This document shows, piece after piece, positions 1-10,470 of a stretch of 64,000 nt of DNA. Each line of letters opens with the position of its first letter. Position 1 is the first letter of the stretch. This stretch comes from Folioceros fuciformis (lineage: Eukaryota; Anthocerotophyta; Anthocerotopsida; Anthocerotales), in assembly GCA_049999805.1 (NCBI GenBank), contig JBNGIO010006384.1:49490-113489 (forward strand). Direction: 5' to 3'. Made by a program: the position numbers and the translations under genes. The notes beneath the pieces were generated by a model, which was given only the letters and a program-made list of their open reading frames with translations, was not told the origin of the DNA and did not search any database.

Positions 1-882
1 TTCGGGGCAGGCGGGATCGCGTCTGCAACGCAACACCATGGGAAGGAGATGTCGTACAACAACTACCTGGATGCGGATGCGGCGTGGGAGTGTGTGAGCG
101 AGTTCACCGATCCGACCTGCGTGGTGGTGAAGCACACCAATCCGTGCGGAGTGGCCTCCGGATCTGACCTAATTGTTGCCTATAGGGACGCAGTGAGGGC
201 GGATCCTGTGTCGGCATTCGGGGGCATCGTGGCCTTCAACGTGGAGGTGGACGAGAAGCTGGCGTCGGAGATCAGGGAGTTTCGAAGTCCTACGGACGGC
301 GAGACTCGGATGTTTTACGAGATTGTGGTTGCGCCGAAGTACACCGAGGAGGGGCTCAGGGTTCTCAAGGGCAAGTCCAAGGCTCTAAGGATTCTGGAAG
401 CGCAGAAAAGCAGCAAGGGCAGGCAGGTGTTCCGGCAGGTTTCCGGCGGCTGGCTTCGGCAGGATGCGGATGAGCTGGTGCCGGCTGACATCGACTTCAC
501 GCTCGCGGGCGAGACGTTCCCCACCGTGGACCAGGTGGAGGACTGCAAGTTTGCCTGGCTGTGCGTGAAGCACGTGAAGAGCAACGCCATTGTGTTGGCC
601 AAGAGCAAGCGGATGCTGGGCATGGGGAGCGGGCAGCCCAACCGGGTAAAGAGTGTCGGGATCGCGGTGGAAAAGCCGGGAGAAGAAGTGAAGGGCTCGG
701 TTCTCGCTAGCGACGCGTTCTTTCCTTTCGCCTGGAACGATGCGGTGGAGGAGGCTTGCAAGGCTGGGGTTTCGGCCATTGTGCATCCCGGAGGAAGTGT
801 GCGGGACCAGGATACCATCGATTGCTGCAACAAGTATGGGGTTGCTCTGCTCGTCACGGGAGTTCGCCACTTTAGGCATTAG
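1..882 (+). CDS. ATIC: ATIC/PurH, bifunctional purine biosynthesis protein (C-terminal part, 5' cut by window edge)
   Basis: This is the 3' part of the gene for AICAR transformylase/IMP cyclohydrolase, which catalyses the last two steps of de novo IMP synthesis. The frame is open from base 1, so the methionine at 49 is internal: the residues before it read QHHGKEMSYNNYLDAD, a PurH family signature. The visible 293 codons cover the AICAR transformylase domain. KHTNPCG carries the Lys-His pair used in formyl transfer, followed by SAFGGI, a GSGQPNRV block, SDAFFPF and the conserved end HPGGSVRDQD...VTGVRHFRH. The ending is complete with a TAG stop. No intron is seen in this part. The N-terminal cyclohydrolase domain lies outside the window. 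In plants the enzyme usually works in plastids, but the targeting region cannot be seen here. Confidence 0.96.
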   Translation, partial: FGAGGIASATQHHGKEMSYNNYLDADAAWECVSEFTDPTCVVVKHTNPCGVASGSDLIVAYRDAVRADPVSAFGGIVAFNVEVDEKLASEIREFRSPTDGETRMFYEIVVAPKYTEEGLRVLKGKSKALRILEAQKSSKGRQVFRQVSGGWLRQDADELVPADIDFTLAGETFPTVDQVEDCKFAWLCVKHVKSNAIVLAKSKRMLGMGSGQPNRVKSVGIAVEKPGEEVKGSVLASDAFFPFAWNDAVEEACKAGVSAIVHPGGSVRDQDTIDCCNKYGVALLVTGVRHFRH

Positions 883-1116
883 ACTAGTTTGGAAGAATAT
901 CGGCCGGCACCGTGTGCCGATCGCAATTTTTGATATTAGTTTGGATCTGCGATTCCGCGCAGATCGGGACGCAGACGCGGGAAAACAAGATAACTTTATT
1001 GCATGTCCCATGCGGTGAGTGTCCTTGAGAACGAAATTTGCACAACAGCCGTGTTCAACTTTCCAAGTGGCCGGTGCATGTTGACAAGACGACGGCTACT
1101 CAGTCTCAGCTCGGTA

Positions 1117-2822
1117 ATGGCGGCCACAGATTTTCTGCTTGCCTTCGTGGTGTGCTGGGTCGTCTGTCTCCTCCTGTTCCTGTTCTTTCCTGGAATGCAC
1201 TTCCGGGTGGGGCTTGATCCTATTGGTGAGGTTGCTCATCTCTGTTTCATCGCTTCCATTTGCACTTGCCAAGACGTGGGCCAAGGTTGCTCATGCGTCT
1301 TCTGCAGAGCTAGGAGGGACGTCAACGGTGCTGCTGGTGGTTGCCCATCCAGATGACGAATCCATGTGAGCGTCCCGTGACGGTCCTTGGTCCTGATTAC
1401 ATGTCCCATGAAGAAGCGCTCACCTGTAGGGTCTCCATGTGTAGGTTTTTTGGACCCTTGTTGTTGTGTCTGGCTGCGCGCGAGATGTACAACATTCGAG
1501 TTCTTTGCCTCTCAAACGGTGCTCTCTCCTCCCGCTCTCTCCTCCCAATTCTTCGATTTTCATGCTCCGTGCTTGAGGTGACCTAGTGTTTGAATTCCAA
1601 CCTTAACGATGTATGATTGAGGGAGAGTTGAAAATCGTTATCTGCGAAGGAAACGCCGATGGATTGGGGAAAATTCGGGAAGCGGAAATGATCCGAGCGT
1701 GCTCTATGCTCAAGGTGTACTCTTGGCTTATTCATCTTGACCATGGCTGGAGGTTGCGAAATGTATCTCAATGCTCCGAGACTGACGAAGGCCGCCGGCT
1801 TGTTGCAGGTTCCAGCAGGAAATGTGCATATCCTGAACCATCACAATTTGCAAGTGAGTAGCTGCTCTGTGCACCTTCCAAGTCTGTTTCTCTGCCCGTC
1901 TATCTCCCGTTTTGTCTTAAACATAGTGAATCTCAGGAAGGGGCATGTCGCTGTATGGTGTGCAGGATGGATTTCATCAGGCCTGGATGGTTGAGGATGT
2001 CGTGAAAGTTGTCCGGGAACAAGTGACTGTTCACAGAATCAACTGTGTAAGGAAGCTGTTCCCCGTATATCAATGTCACTCATCTTCACAAACACTTGGA
2101 CCGGATGTTTTGAGCTGTGGGCAGTAATGGGATTTGCAGATACTTACATTTGACAAGCACGGGGTCTCTGGACATCCCAATCACGTAGCAGTCTATCACG
2201 GTGTTCGGTGTGCACTGATGTCCTCATGTTTCGGACTGGCTTTTGTGCCACTTGCTTTGACGACATGGAACTCCTGCCTAACACATGCGCGTACTTTCTG
2301 CAGAACGTTTCTTGCGCAAGCTCGGATGAGGGCCCGGAGAAACCCTGCTTCTCAGCACCGTGCTGTTCAAGGCTGGGAACTTGTACGCCACTGCCATCAC
2401 CTGCTTTACCTGGTTCACGGTTGCCTGCAAGTGGCTTGACCTGACCTCAAACCGAAACGGTTGGCTGCAGGTTAGTAGAAACATTCTACGCAAATACAGT
2501 GGACCTCTGGACCTCGCGCTGGCCCTCTTTGAGCGATTCTGGTACCCTGAACGAAGCTTTCAGGTATACATCAGCCCAAACGTGTGGACCAGTATTGAAG
2601 CCATGAGAGAACATCAGAGCCAGTGGATTTGGTATGTAACATACATGTCCCAGCCAAGTCGTACAAGTCGTAGCAGGGTTTTCCCTTGTGCTTCAAGGCA
2701 TCCTCCATAAGCAACAGTGTTCACGCACACCCATCACCCTGCTTGCCAGGTATCGACGCCTATTTGTGGTATTTGCATCATTCACCTACATCAACACGGT
2801 ACGGAAAATGCGACTCCAGTAG
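1117..2822 (+). CDS. PIGL: PIG-L, N-acetylglucosaminylphosphatidylinositol de-N-acetylase (10 exons)
   Basis: This enzyme removes the acetyl group from GlcNAc-PI, the second step of GPI-anchor synthesis, at the ER membrane. My exons are 1117-1225, 1308-1365, 1445-1518, 1650-1714, 1809-1853, 1966-2046, 2140-2207, 2304-2382, 2471-2631 and 2750-2822, joining in frame to 270 residues, normal for the family. An N-terminal membrane helix (about residues 6-27) is followed by VVAHPDDESMFF with the metal-binding His-Pro-Asp-Asp. Then come LSNGNADGLGKIRE, HHNLQDGF, TFDKHGVSGHPNH (second metal site) and VQGWEL...ILRKYSGPLD. The end is SFTYINTVRKMRLQ. The start at 1117 (AATGGCGG) has good plant context; an in-frame ATG lies upstream at 1078. 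The border between exons 1 and 2 is the least certain. Confidence 0.9.
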
Positions 2823-5289
2823 CGGGTGAGCAGCAATTCGTCTCCTTGCCCCAGGGGGTGCTTCCCAAGCTTTACAGGCGAGCCATTATCCTCATCCTGT
2901 GTCTTCCTTGTTTGACGTTTTTGGCTTGAAGCACATCACAACATGGGCATTGGCCAACGTGGCACCAACGATTCCTGATGTTGTTGGCTGCGGTAGCGTG
3001 TTGGCAGACAGCTAGCTGCATCCCACTTCGGCTCCCTGTTGTGTCTGCCTTCCAGTATATTCCCCTTCCGCCCTTGTTACACAAATCGATATTTTGTAGT
3101 CTTCTTTATTTCTTCTCTGCTGCATTGAAACGGCTTTTAGGACCCGATCCGTATTTTTACGAAAATAACACGTGAACTTCTAATGTAAAGTTATGTGTGT
3201 GGTCTCGCACATACATATAAGGTGAAGCTGAAGTGTGCTGTATGACGTAAGTGTGGAATGCCAAGAGAGGGGACGTGCAATGCTTCTCCCAAGGGTGCTT
3301 CTCCCAAGGGTGCTTCTCTCGGGAGAAGCACCTCTAGGACTAAGACATTGGGCTTGCTCGCTGTTCATTTTTTTAGAGAAAAAAAAATGGCAGCCGGAGG
3401 AAGAGGGGGATGATGTCTGAGAAGGCAACACAAGGCGCCAAGAATGGGAGGCAACCGTGGCGACTGGGCTCGTGAGTACATTACCACAATAAAGGTAAAA
3501 GGAGCATGCAATAGGCAGTTGGGCAAGCGCTTCAGTCGAGCAACAAGAATCCGGCTTCTCCGCCAAGCCATGATGGGGGGATCCTGTGCCTGTCTGCGCA
3601 AGTCCACAATGCGGTTCTGTTTGTATCCAGCCCGCTTGTCCAGTTGACTCCAGCCCAATTCGGGATCCCGGCGGGCCCCAATTGCCAACAGTTGGAGGCT
3701 CAAGGCGAGAGCATGCAATTGTATTATATCCATCCAAGGAATGTCACTGTTTTCGGCTTGTGCGGTGACAAGATGGTGACAATACGGAACTTCACCACTG
3801 CCGAAGCACGATGCTTGCAAGCTTTGTATGTCAGGCCTCGAACGTTCGGTAGACATGCCTGATCCAGCTTTGTCCAATCAGGTGCCGGGATCATTGCCGT
3901 CTCTAAAATGATACTCAGCCGACACATGCAAGATTTGAGACCCCAGCTTAGGCAAGCGTGGGGTGGCCACTACCGACCACTGGCATACGTGCGATGCCCC
4001 AACACGTCGATGCGAACCAGCTTGAGGCCTATCTGCAAGCATTTTTGCGGGGGTGGGCTCCCCGGTTTGTGGGTGATAACAGCACCCACGCTATTTGCAG
4101 CATCTCCTAATTTCAGGGCAGCCTTTCTCGCCTTCCAGACTCCCAGTGTGCACATCATATCTGCGAGCAAGCCAAACTCCTGCAGGCTACTAGAGACAAT
4201 GGAAGGATGCGCATGCATTGTGCATCCTTGCCACACATGATGGACGCCATCACGAGAGGCCGTCCTCAACCCAGTTTGCACGTCGGGAACAGGTGCAAGA
4301 TCAACAGTAGATTTGGCTGTAATCTGAGCTCTCCTCCCATTCCGAATCCCATCCCTGTGGAAACTTGCGATCTATAACCACTCGCTAGGGGACAGCTGCT
4401 GGTCGCAGCCGAGCTCTCTGAGCACAAACCCGGTCCACAAACGACTATTCTAGTGTGTGTTAGTGCACGCCAGAGTCTAGGCACTGGCAGGTTCCAGCGC
4501 TCACGTTACCCTAAACCTCGCCATTGGCTGCAGTGTCACGTCACGCCCCAGAGATTTTCCGGGCCCCACCGTCAGTATTGTAAGCGGCTTTTGTCGGCCT
4601 CAAGCTTGCACATGGCAGCTTGCGAGAGGTGCCCCAATCTGCACTGCTGTTTGTTGGAACCCGAGCATCCGATGTGGCGCTGCATCGCAGTGCCAGCTTC
4701 GATTTCGAGCCAACTCCCGAGCTCATGGACACGCTCGAATATGTCGCTTATGCAGCATTTCACCGCCTTTCCAGGAAACTGTGAAGCTATCAACATGCAT
4801 TGCCTTGGGAAATACAAGCTATCAACATGCATGCAGGGAGCAGTTGTTTGCCATTGGCAGGCCCACACCATCTCTTTACCGTTCCCAGTTCTCCAGTATT
4901 GCAACCGTGTGCCTCAAGGGATTAGCAACCCTCATCACAAGCTCGTAAGGCTGTGTCGTCAGCTCAGGGGCGATCTGTGAACAGAAACATGCATGTCGAA
5001 ACGGGCACTGGCGCAGGCAATGACGATAAACGTCATCCGCGGTGGCAGTGGTAGCCCTCCGAACAAGCCGAACCGCAGCGGCTCGAATGTGACAGGCAAT
5101 TCATGTAGCATTTTTCTATGGTTTGCCCGCAGTATGTACGTCTTTTGTTGGGAAACCTCTGAAGGTTGTTGTCCGTTTGCGGGGACAGGCCAGGCTGGTG
5201 GCAGCAATGTCACGCCACTCAATTCGAACATGCGCGCTAAAGGCATCCTAGGCGATCCTCCTGCGGAGAATAGCACCCACCTGGGCTAT
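2823..5289. other. Intergenic stretch without a recognisable gene
   Basis: I found no reading frame here resembling a known protein and no chain of exons. The longer open frames (for example around 3180-3880 and 4453-4980) have no domain-like sequence. It holds a short hairpin repeat at 3281-3332 and a 17-base direct repeat (AAGCTATCAACATGCAT) near 4784 and 4819. The first few hundred bases probably include the 3' UTR of the PIG-L gene. Confidence 0.6.
3281..3332. repeat. 15-bp tandem repeat ending in a perfect hairpin
   Basis: TGCTTCTCCCAAGGG occurs twice head to tail (3281-3295 and 3296-3310). A third, changed copy follows and forms a perfect inverted repeat: GGTGCTTCTC (3309-3318), a four-base TCGG loop, then GAGAAGCACC (3323-3332). 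No gene lies around it. Confidence 0.8.
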
Positions 5290-5365
5290 GCTTTGCATAT
5301 CCAAAAAATATTATGACAGAATCTCTTATAAAAAAAATGAAAACCATCTACCCAACAAGAAAGGC

Positions 5366-5500
5366 AACAACCCATTCAAGGGCATTGCTACTAGGGGAGC
5401 AACCCATTTGAGAGCATCCCTACTAGGAGAACAACCCATTGAGGGGCATCCCTACCAGGGGACCAACCCATTGGGGGACATCCCTAGTAGGAAATTAGCC
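5366..5500. repeat. Degenerate 32-33-bp tandem repeat, about four copies
   Basis: The core CATCCCTACTAGG...CAACCCATT recurs about four times with point differences, at a spacing of roughly 32-33 bases. It sits at the upstream edge of the AT-rich island that holds the copia relic. It could be part of a decayed transposon terminus or an independent minisatellite. Confidence 0.7.
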
Positions 5501-6118
5501 CATGTGGCAAGCATCACCCACATTGCGAAGTGCAAAATGTTGAATAGCTTACCTACCACTAGGGTTGAAGAAGCATGTTGTCATGTCCACTACATTGGCC
5601 AACACTCTCTTGTGAAGAATGGAAATCCTTGGCCACAAGAAAACAAAAACATAAGCAAGAGGAAGACTAACCCCACTCTTGCAAGTTTGATAGGCCTTGG
5701 TGTGGGCCTTGGTATAGGCCTTGACGAACATGCAGAAACCCTTGCAGTGGCCTTATAAGTGTGGATGGTAACGGGGATGATCGTGTAGCTGTCTTACACA
5801 TATAAATGATTAGGTTGTATGTTCCTTATGTCTCACATTAAAACCAAACAACTTACATTTGAACTTGGGCTCCATGAGTCTTGGTCCTTACATGACCACC
5901 AAACATACCTTATGAGCCACAACCTAATCTACACTAAGCATGGCTCAACTCAACGTAAAGGCAAGTGTGCATTACTACTCATCGACAACCCTGAAGTTCA
6001 TCTAACAAGATGTTCCCATGGACAACGTCTCCTCTCAAGAGGATCCTAATCCTTAAAAACTACCATGTCCTTATCTTGAGACCCTAAGCCCTAAAACCCA
6101 TGATGAGGTTCTTGTGTC

Positions 6119-6125
6119 TATAAAT
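6119..6125 (+). promoter_or_regulatory. Candidate TATA box of the copia 5' LTR
   Basis: TATAAAT lies about 265 bases before the primer-binding-site-like sequence, a plausible place for an LTR promoter. About 25 bases further upstream (6081-6099) is ACCCTAAGCCCTAAAACCC, similar to a plant telo-box. This is position-based inference only. Confidence 0.35.
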
Positions 6126-6387
6126 GATGTATACATCAACAAATCCATCACACATCACCTTTATTTCTTGGCACCTCTCTCACATCTTGTGTAGAAATAA
6201 GTAATTATTTATCATCATCTCAAACTAAGTATCATATTAGGTTAGGGTTGTTGAAGTGTTATTGTGAAACTCTCAACCGTCATGACTCTCCAGCGCCACC
6301 TTTCTTCTACCACACACCTTAATTTACTTCTCACACAATGCCATCTCTGTATGATTGCTCGATGCTTGTACTTGCCATAACTATTTA

Positions 6388-6399
6388 TGGTATATGAGC
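6388..6399 (+). other. Candidate primer-binding site (initiator tRNA-Met type)
   Basis: TGGTATATGAGC differs at two positions from TGGTATCAGAGC, the usual plant copia primer-binding site complementary to initiator tRNA-Met. It lies upstream of gag as expected and would mark the end of the 5' LTR near 6386. The match is good, but the paired 3' LTR is missing. Confidence 0.5.
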
Positions 6400-7199
6400 A
6401 ATTCAATCAATTTCATGGCAATCTAGCTTCCTATTTCAGCAGGCCTACTCAACAAGAAGAGGCGCCACCAATTCTGGCTCATGGAACTTCTTCCAACTAC
6501 TGAATGTAGCAAGAAAGACAAGAGGAGATCAGAAAAATATCAGGTTTCTTGGATCTTTCGATGCCTGCTTTAATGGACTAATCCGTAGAGGAAATGACAA
6601 AGAACCATCAGTTCTGTGGGTGTCTCTTACCCCAAACATCTACACGAACATCTTGTTGCTGTAGAAATACTTGCAATAGTAGAATTTGCCATTATTCTCC
6701 TACAGCTGTTCATCAAAGCCACCCACATTGGGATAGAAGAGAGACTCTTTCAAATCTCATAATCTCCTCATACCTGTACAAAACAAACTCCAGGCATTAG
6801 CAAAAGAAGCTTACGCATACAAAATTCGATAATTTCATGCTACACAAGCAAATAGGGAAGTTAGAACACAAGATTAAGCAGCTAGAAAACCAATTCCGTC
6901 AATTTCAAATTTCAGTAGTTACAGGATCCAAAGTGGACACACCTATTTACCCTACATGAGATCATGTAGTGTCTTACATGCCAATTACATCCAAATTGGC
7001 TTATACACCTCCTGCTGAAACTGTAGATCTTGTCTCTTACAAACAACTACCAGAGATGATTGAGATGATTCTTATAGGTCTAGCTTCTACGTTAGACTCA
7101 GATTCAACTACCAAGGATAGCTACATCCTATAGTCTTGCTGTCTTTAAAAGAATAGCTACCAATAACCCTAGTTTTTCATTAACATCAGTATCCAAACC

Positions 7200-8069
7200 A
7201 TGGCTACTGGTTCTCCACAGACATTTAACATAGTTGGTAGCATTCTTCCTAGGGCAGAAATTAAGGACAGGGACAAATTTAATGGTATTGATTGTGCTAC
7301 TTGGGAAATGAGAATGGTAGCTATCTTAGAAGAACAGGAATTAATGAATGTAGTGGATGGGACTCTAGCAAGACCTGTTACACCTACTCCTAAACCTGCT
7401 GCCCTAGTGATAAGAGCATAGCATAAGAAGGACAAGAGGGCCAGAAACATTCTTCTTTCTGCCCTGGACAGAAACATGATGTTACATACTCAAGGCCAAA
7501 CAACAGCTGCTGTAGTATGGACAGTCTTCAAAGATATGTTTTCTTCCAAAGACCCCATGGCTCACCTTAATGCCACTAGACAATTATACACAATGAGAAT
7601 GAAAGAGACGGATACCATAGAGCACTATGTGCATAGGTTTCGGACTCTAAGGGCCAAGGTTGCTTCTGCTGATCCAGACGGATCCACTCTTACTGAACTT
7701 CAAGCTGCCAATATACTACTCTCATCTCTGCTTGCAACCTACTGTACTATAGTCAGTACTCAGGCTTCGGTATTGAGACAAGCTGCAAAAGCAGCACCTT
7801 CTAGATGTGCTCCAGCCATTACCTTATCAAAGATTATTGGAGCTTTGCTTGAAGAAGAGTCTAGCACAATAGGAACAGGCTGTGCTTCCTCCTCCCATCA
7901 ACAACAGCATGTCTTGTATACCTCTAGGAGAAGAGGACGAGGCAGAGGCGGTTTGCGACCAAGACACCCCTATAGTGGACCTGGAAATAGCTCCACATCT
8001 AGACAACGGAAGGCAAAAGGCCCCTGTAACTGGTGCCACATACCTGGTCACTATGAACACGAGTGCTGA
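7200..8069 (+). pseudogene. copia gag (UBN2-type capsid plus CCHC zinc knuckle), broken by a stop
   Basis: The frame starts MATGSPQTFNI and continues with KFNGIDCATWEMRMVAILEE, the typical copia Gag start. A TAG at 7419-7421 interrupts it; the same frame then resumes and reads through ARNILLSALD, LNATRQLYTMRM and IEHYVHRFRTLR. A basic stretch RRRGRGRGG follows and then a zinc knuckle, CNWCHIPGHYEHEC, with the full CX2CX4HX4C pattern. It ends at a TGA where a working element would continue into protease. Confidence 0.85.
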
Positions 8070-9649
8070 TAAAAACTTGTAGGAGAGCCCCGTCGTCCTG
8101 CAACAGAAACACATATGGTTAGATCAAACCCTAATGACAAGGCACCAACTATACTTGCAGCCTGTTTGTCACTCACCAAGGCAGAAAAATCTATGTGGTT
8201 CCTTGACTTAGGTGCAACTAACCACATCTGTCAATCAAAAGACATGTTCATGACTTATACAAAATCTGCCACTAGCCAATTCGTGCTCTTAGGTGACGAC
8301 AGTGGATTATCCACATAAGAATCATGGCAAGTCTTGCTTACCCTTAATTGTGGACAGCAGGTCATCCTACTAGGAGTCCTACATGTTCCACACATGACAA
8401 AAAATCTGTTATCAGTTCATAAGCTTACAATTGAACATCCACTGCAGTTAATTTTTAAACCATGGTCCTGCACCCTAACACCAGCAAATCAAAACTCACC
8501 TGTATTAGCAGTAGGAGTCCCATACCATGATCTCTATAGCCTGCAAATTACAACACCATAATAATTACATAAGACCAATGTTGCTGATGCAAAACCCGGT
8601 GTTAGTTCTACTTTCCTATGGCACTGTTGCTTATGCCACCCAAGTCCAATTTTTCTAGAGAGAGTTGTTCAACATCCAGAACTGTACAAAGATGGACTTA
8701 CCCTTACACTTGAAGATGGTACCTTCTGCGAGAGCTGCCAATATGGTAAGATAACACAGAAACCTTATAATGATCCTGAACCAACCAGGGCTACTACCCT
8801 GTTGGAAGTTGTCCATTCGACCATTTGTGGACCCATGTCCACACAATATCTAGGCGGAGCCATCTATTTCTTATCTTTTATGAATGAATGGAGTCATTAT
8901 TGCCAGCTCTATTATTTACATAGCCGCCAGGAGACTTATGCCAATTTTGTTAAATGTGTGGTAATGGCTGAAGCTCAAACGGGATGCACCATTAAGCATT
9001 TATGAAGTGACAATGCCAAGGAATATGTGAGCGGAGACTTCAATGTTTCTGCAAACAAAAGGGCATAATACACTTGTTACCAGTTCCATATCATTCACCC
9101 CAAAGTCCATTTGTAGAGTGCTATAACAGGACTTTGCAAGAAAGGACAAGAGCCACACTCACTTTGGCAGGACTTACAAGGGGATCTTGGGCAGAGGCTG
9201 TGGACTCTGTCAACTATGTCACCAATAGGTTACCTCTAAAGCCTTTTTTTGACACCACACCCTTTGAGAGATGGATTGGTCACAAACCTCGTGTTAGTCA
9301 TCTCAGAATCTTCGGAGCAGCAGCCTACGCCTACATACCAGTAGACAAGCAAAGAAAGATGGACAACAAAGCCACAAAGCATATATTTGTTGGCTACTCA
9401 GATATGGTGAAAGGAGACAAGCTTTATAATCCCTCTACTAGAGAGCTATCCATAGCACGCAGTGTAAGCTTTAATGAATCCTATATCCTGCAGTCCCACG
9501 AGAAGTTAGTATCCAGTTATGACACTCTGCCTGTAGTTACCATACATGGCCGTACACCTGTACATGAAGATAGTTTACCCTATTCATATTTAGACAGTGA
9601 CCACGTGATTTTTGAGCCAAAGACAGTTGCATTTTTGCCTAGCCCCTAA
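8070..9649 (+). pseudogene. copia pol fragment: protease, GAG-pre-integrase and integrase, with stops and a frameshift
   Basis: The same frame as gag continues with stops at about 8067, 8070, 8316, 8559 and 9003. WFLDLGATNHIC is the protease site, with the catalytic DSG changed to DLG. VLHVPHMTKNLLSVHKL and WHCCLCHPSP...CESCQYGK give the GAG-pre-integrase region and the integrase zinc finger. The integrase core reads VHSTICGPM (first catalytic Asp missing) and SDNAKEYV. Near 9063 the frame shifts, and 9074-9649 continues with YHSPQSPFVECYNRTL and KPRVSHLRIFGAAAYAYIP. It stops before any reverse transcriptase. It cannot encode a working enzyme. Confidence 0.87.
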
Positions 9650-10120
9650 TCCACGTGGTCATGATAAACCCTTGCATAGTAATCCATTCAATTGGTAGTC
9701 GAATGAATTTAATGATGTATGACTGATGTTAAGAGACTCCTAAGCTTACTAAGCTTAAGAGCATAGGTGGAGGGGAGTACGGCTCTGATGGACCTCCTTG
9801 ATCTCAATCAACCCAAGGGCATTCAAAGAAGAGGTCGAAGGGGAAAGGGAAGGAAATCAACTAAGAAACGTTTTGGCTCAAGTTCCAGACCAACACACTG
9901 ACGACGAAACATGGGACGTAGAGCAATTGGAAACGTTCTCAAGCGCAGCCTCTCCAAGCTAAGAGGCGGGAACACCCAAGGAACCAAATCCTACAGGGGG
10001 GCAAGTAAAGATAAGGGATGTGATTATTGTCCCGATGATAGAGAGGTAAGAGTCTTAGCAGTATAAAGGATAGGAAGTGTCAATAGATAGGCGTGATAAA
10101 AGATTAAAGGTCAAGATTAA

Positions 10121-10470
10121 ATGCTGCTTACGTAGCATGAGATGACCAAGTACTTCAACAGGCAAATTCAACATTGTAGATATGAAGCGAACATGTTCAT
10201 AGCAAAAGTTGACAAATGAAATGGAGCCTCTTATAAGCATGTGCTAATGCTGCTTACGAAGCATGAGATGACCAAGTACTTCAATAGGCAAATTCAACAT
10301 TGTAGATATGAAGCGAAACATGTTCATAGCAAAAGTTGGCAAATGAAATAGAGCCTCTTATAAGCATGTGCTAATGCTGCTTACGCAGCATGAGATGACC
10401 AAGTACTTCAATAGGCAAATTCAACATTGTAGATATGAAGCGAACATGTTTATAGCAAAAGTTGGCAATC
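10121..10470. repeat. 126-127-bp tandem repeat, three copies
   Basis: Copies start at 10121, 10247 and 10374 with the phrase ATGCTGCTTACG and share nearly all of their sequence, including GCATGAGATGACCAAGTACTTC and CATTGTAGATATGAAGCGAA. The third copy is cut short near 10470. Differences are a few point changes and one extra base, so the duplication is fairly recent. It lies directly after the copia relic. Confidence 0.93.

Larger units (their letters stand above)
6388..10060 (+). mobile_element. Degraded Ty1/copia LTR retrotransposon, lacking reverse transcriptase and RNase H
   Basis: This AT-rich insertion differs clearly from the GC-rich genes around it. In copia order it has a primer-binding-site-like sequence (6388-6399), a gag frame (7200-8069), then protease, GAG-pre-integrase and integrase segments (8070-9649). 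Remnants of what may be the integrase-RT linker reach about 10060. No RT or RNase H motif (such as the usual YVDD) is seen. The coding region has several in-frame stops and at least one frameshift, so it is dead. I could not find a matching pair of LTRs. A 5' LTR would lie just before 6388 and is suggested by a TATA box at 6119. The 3' side runs into a 126-bp tandem repeat where RT should be. The stretch 6400-7199 is non-coding or too decayed to read; one frame around 6800-6960 encodes a short coiled-coil-like segment. Confidence 0.88.

Noticed and set aside
9788-9901. A 37-residue very basic frame after the integrase as a small gene
   Set aside because: It sits in line with the decayed pol region and is better explained as integrase-RT linker sequence of the dead element.
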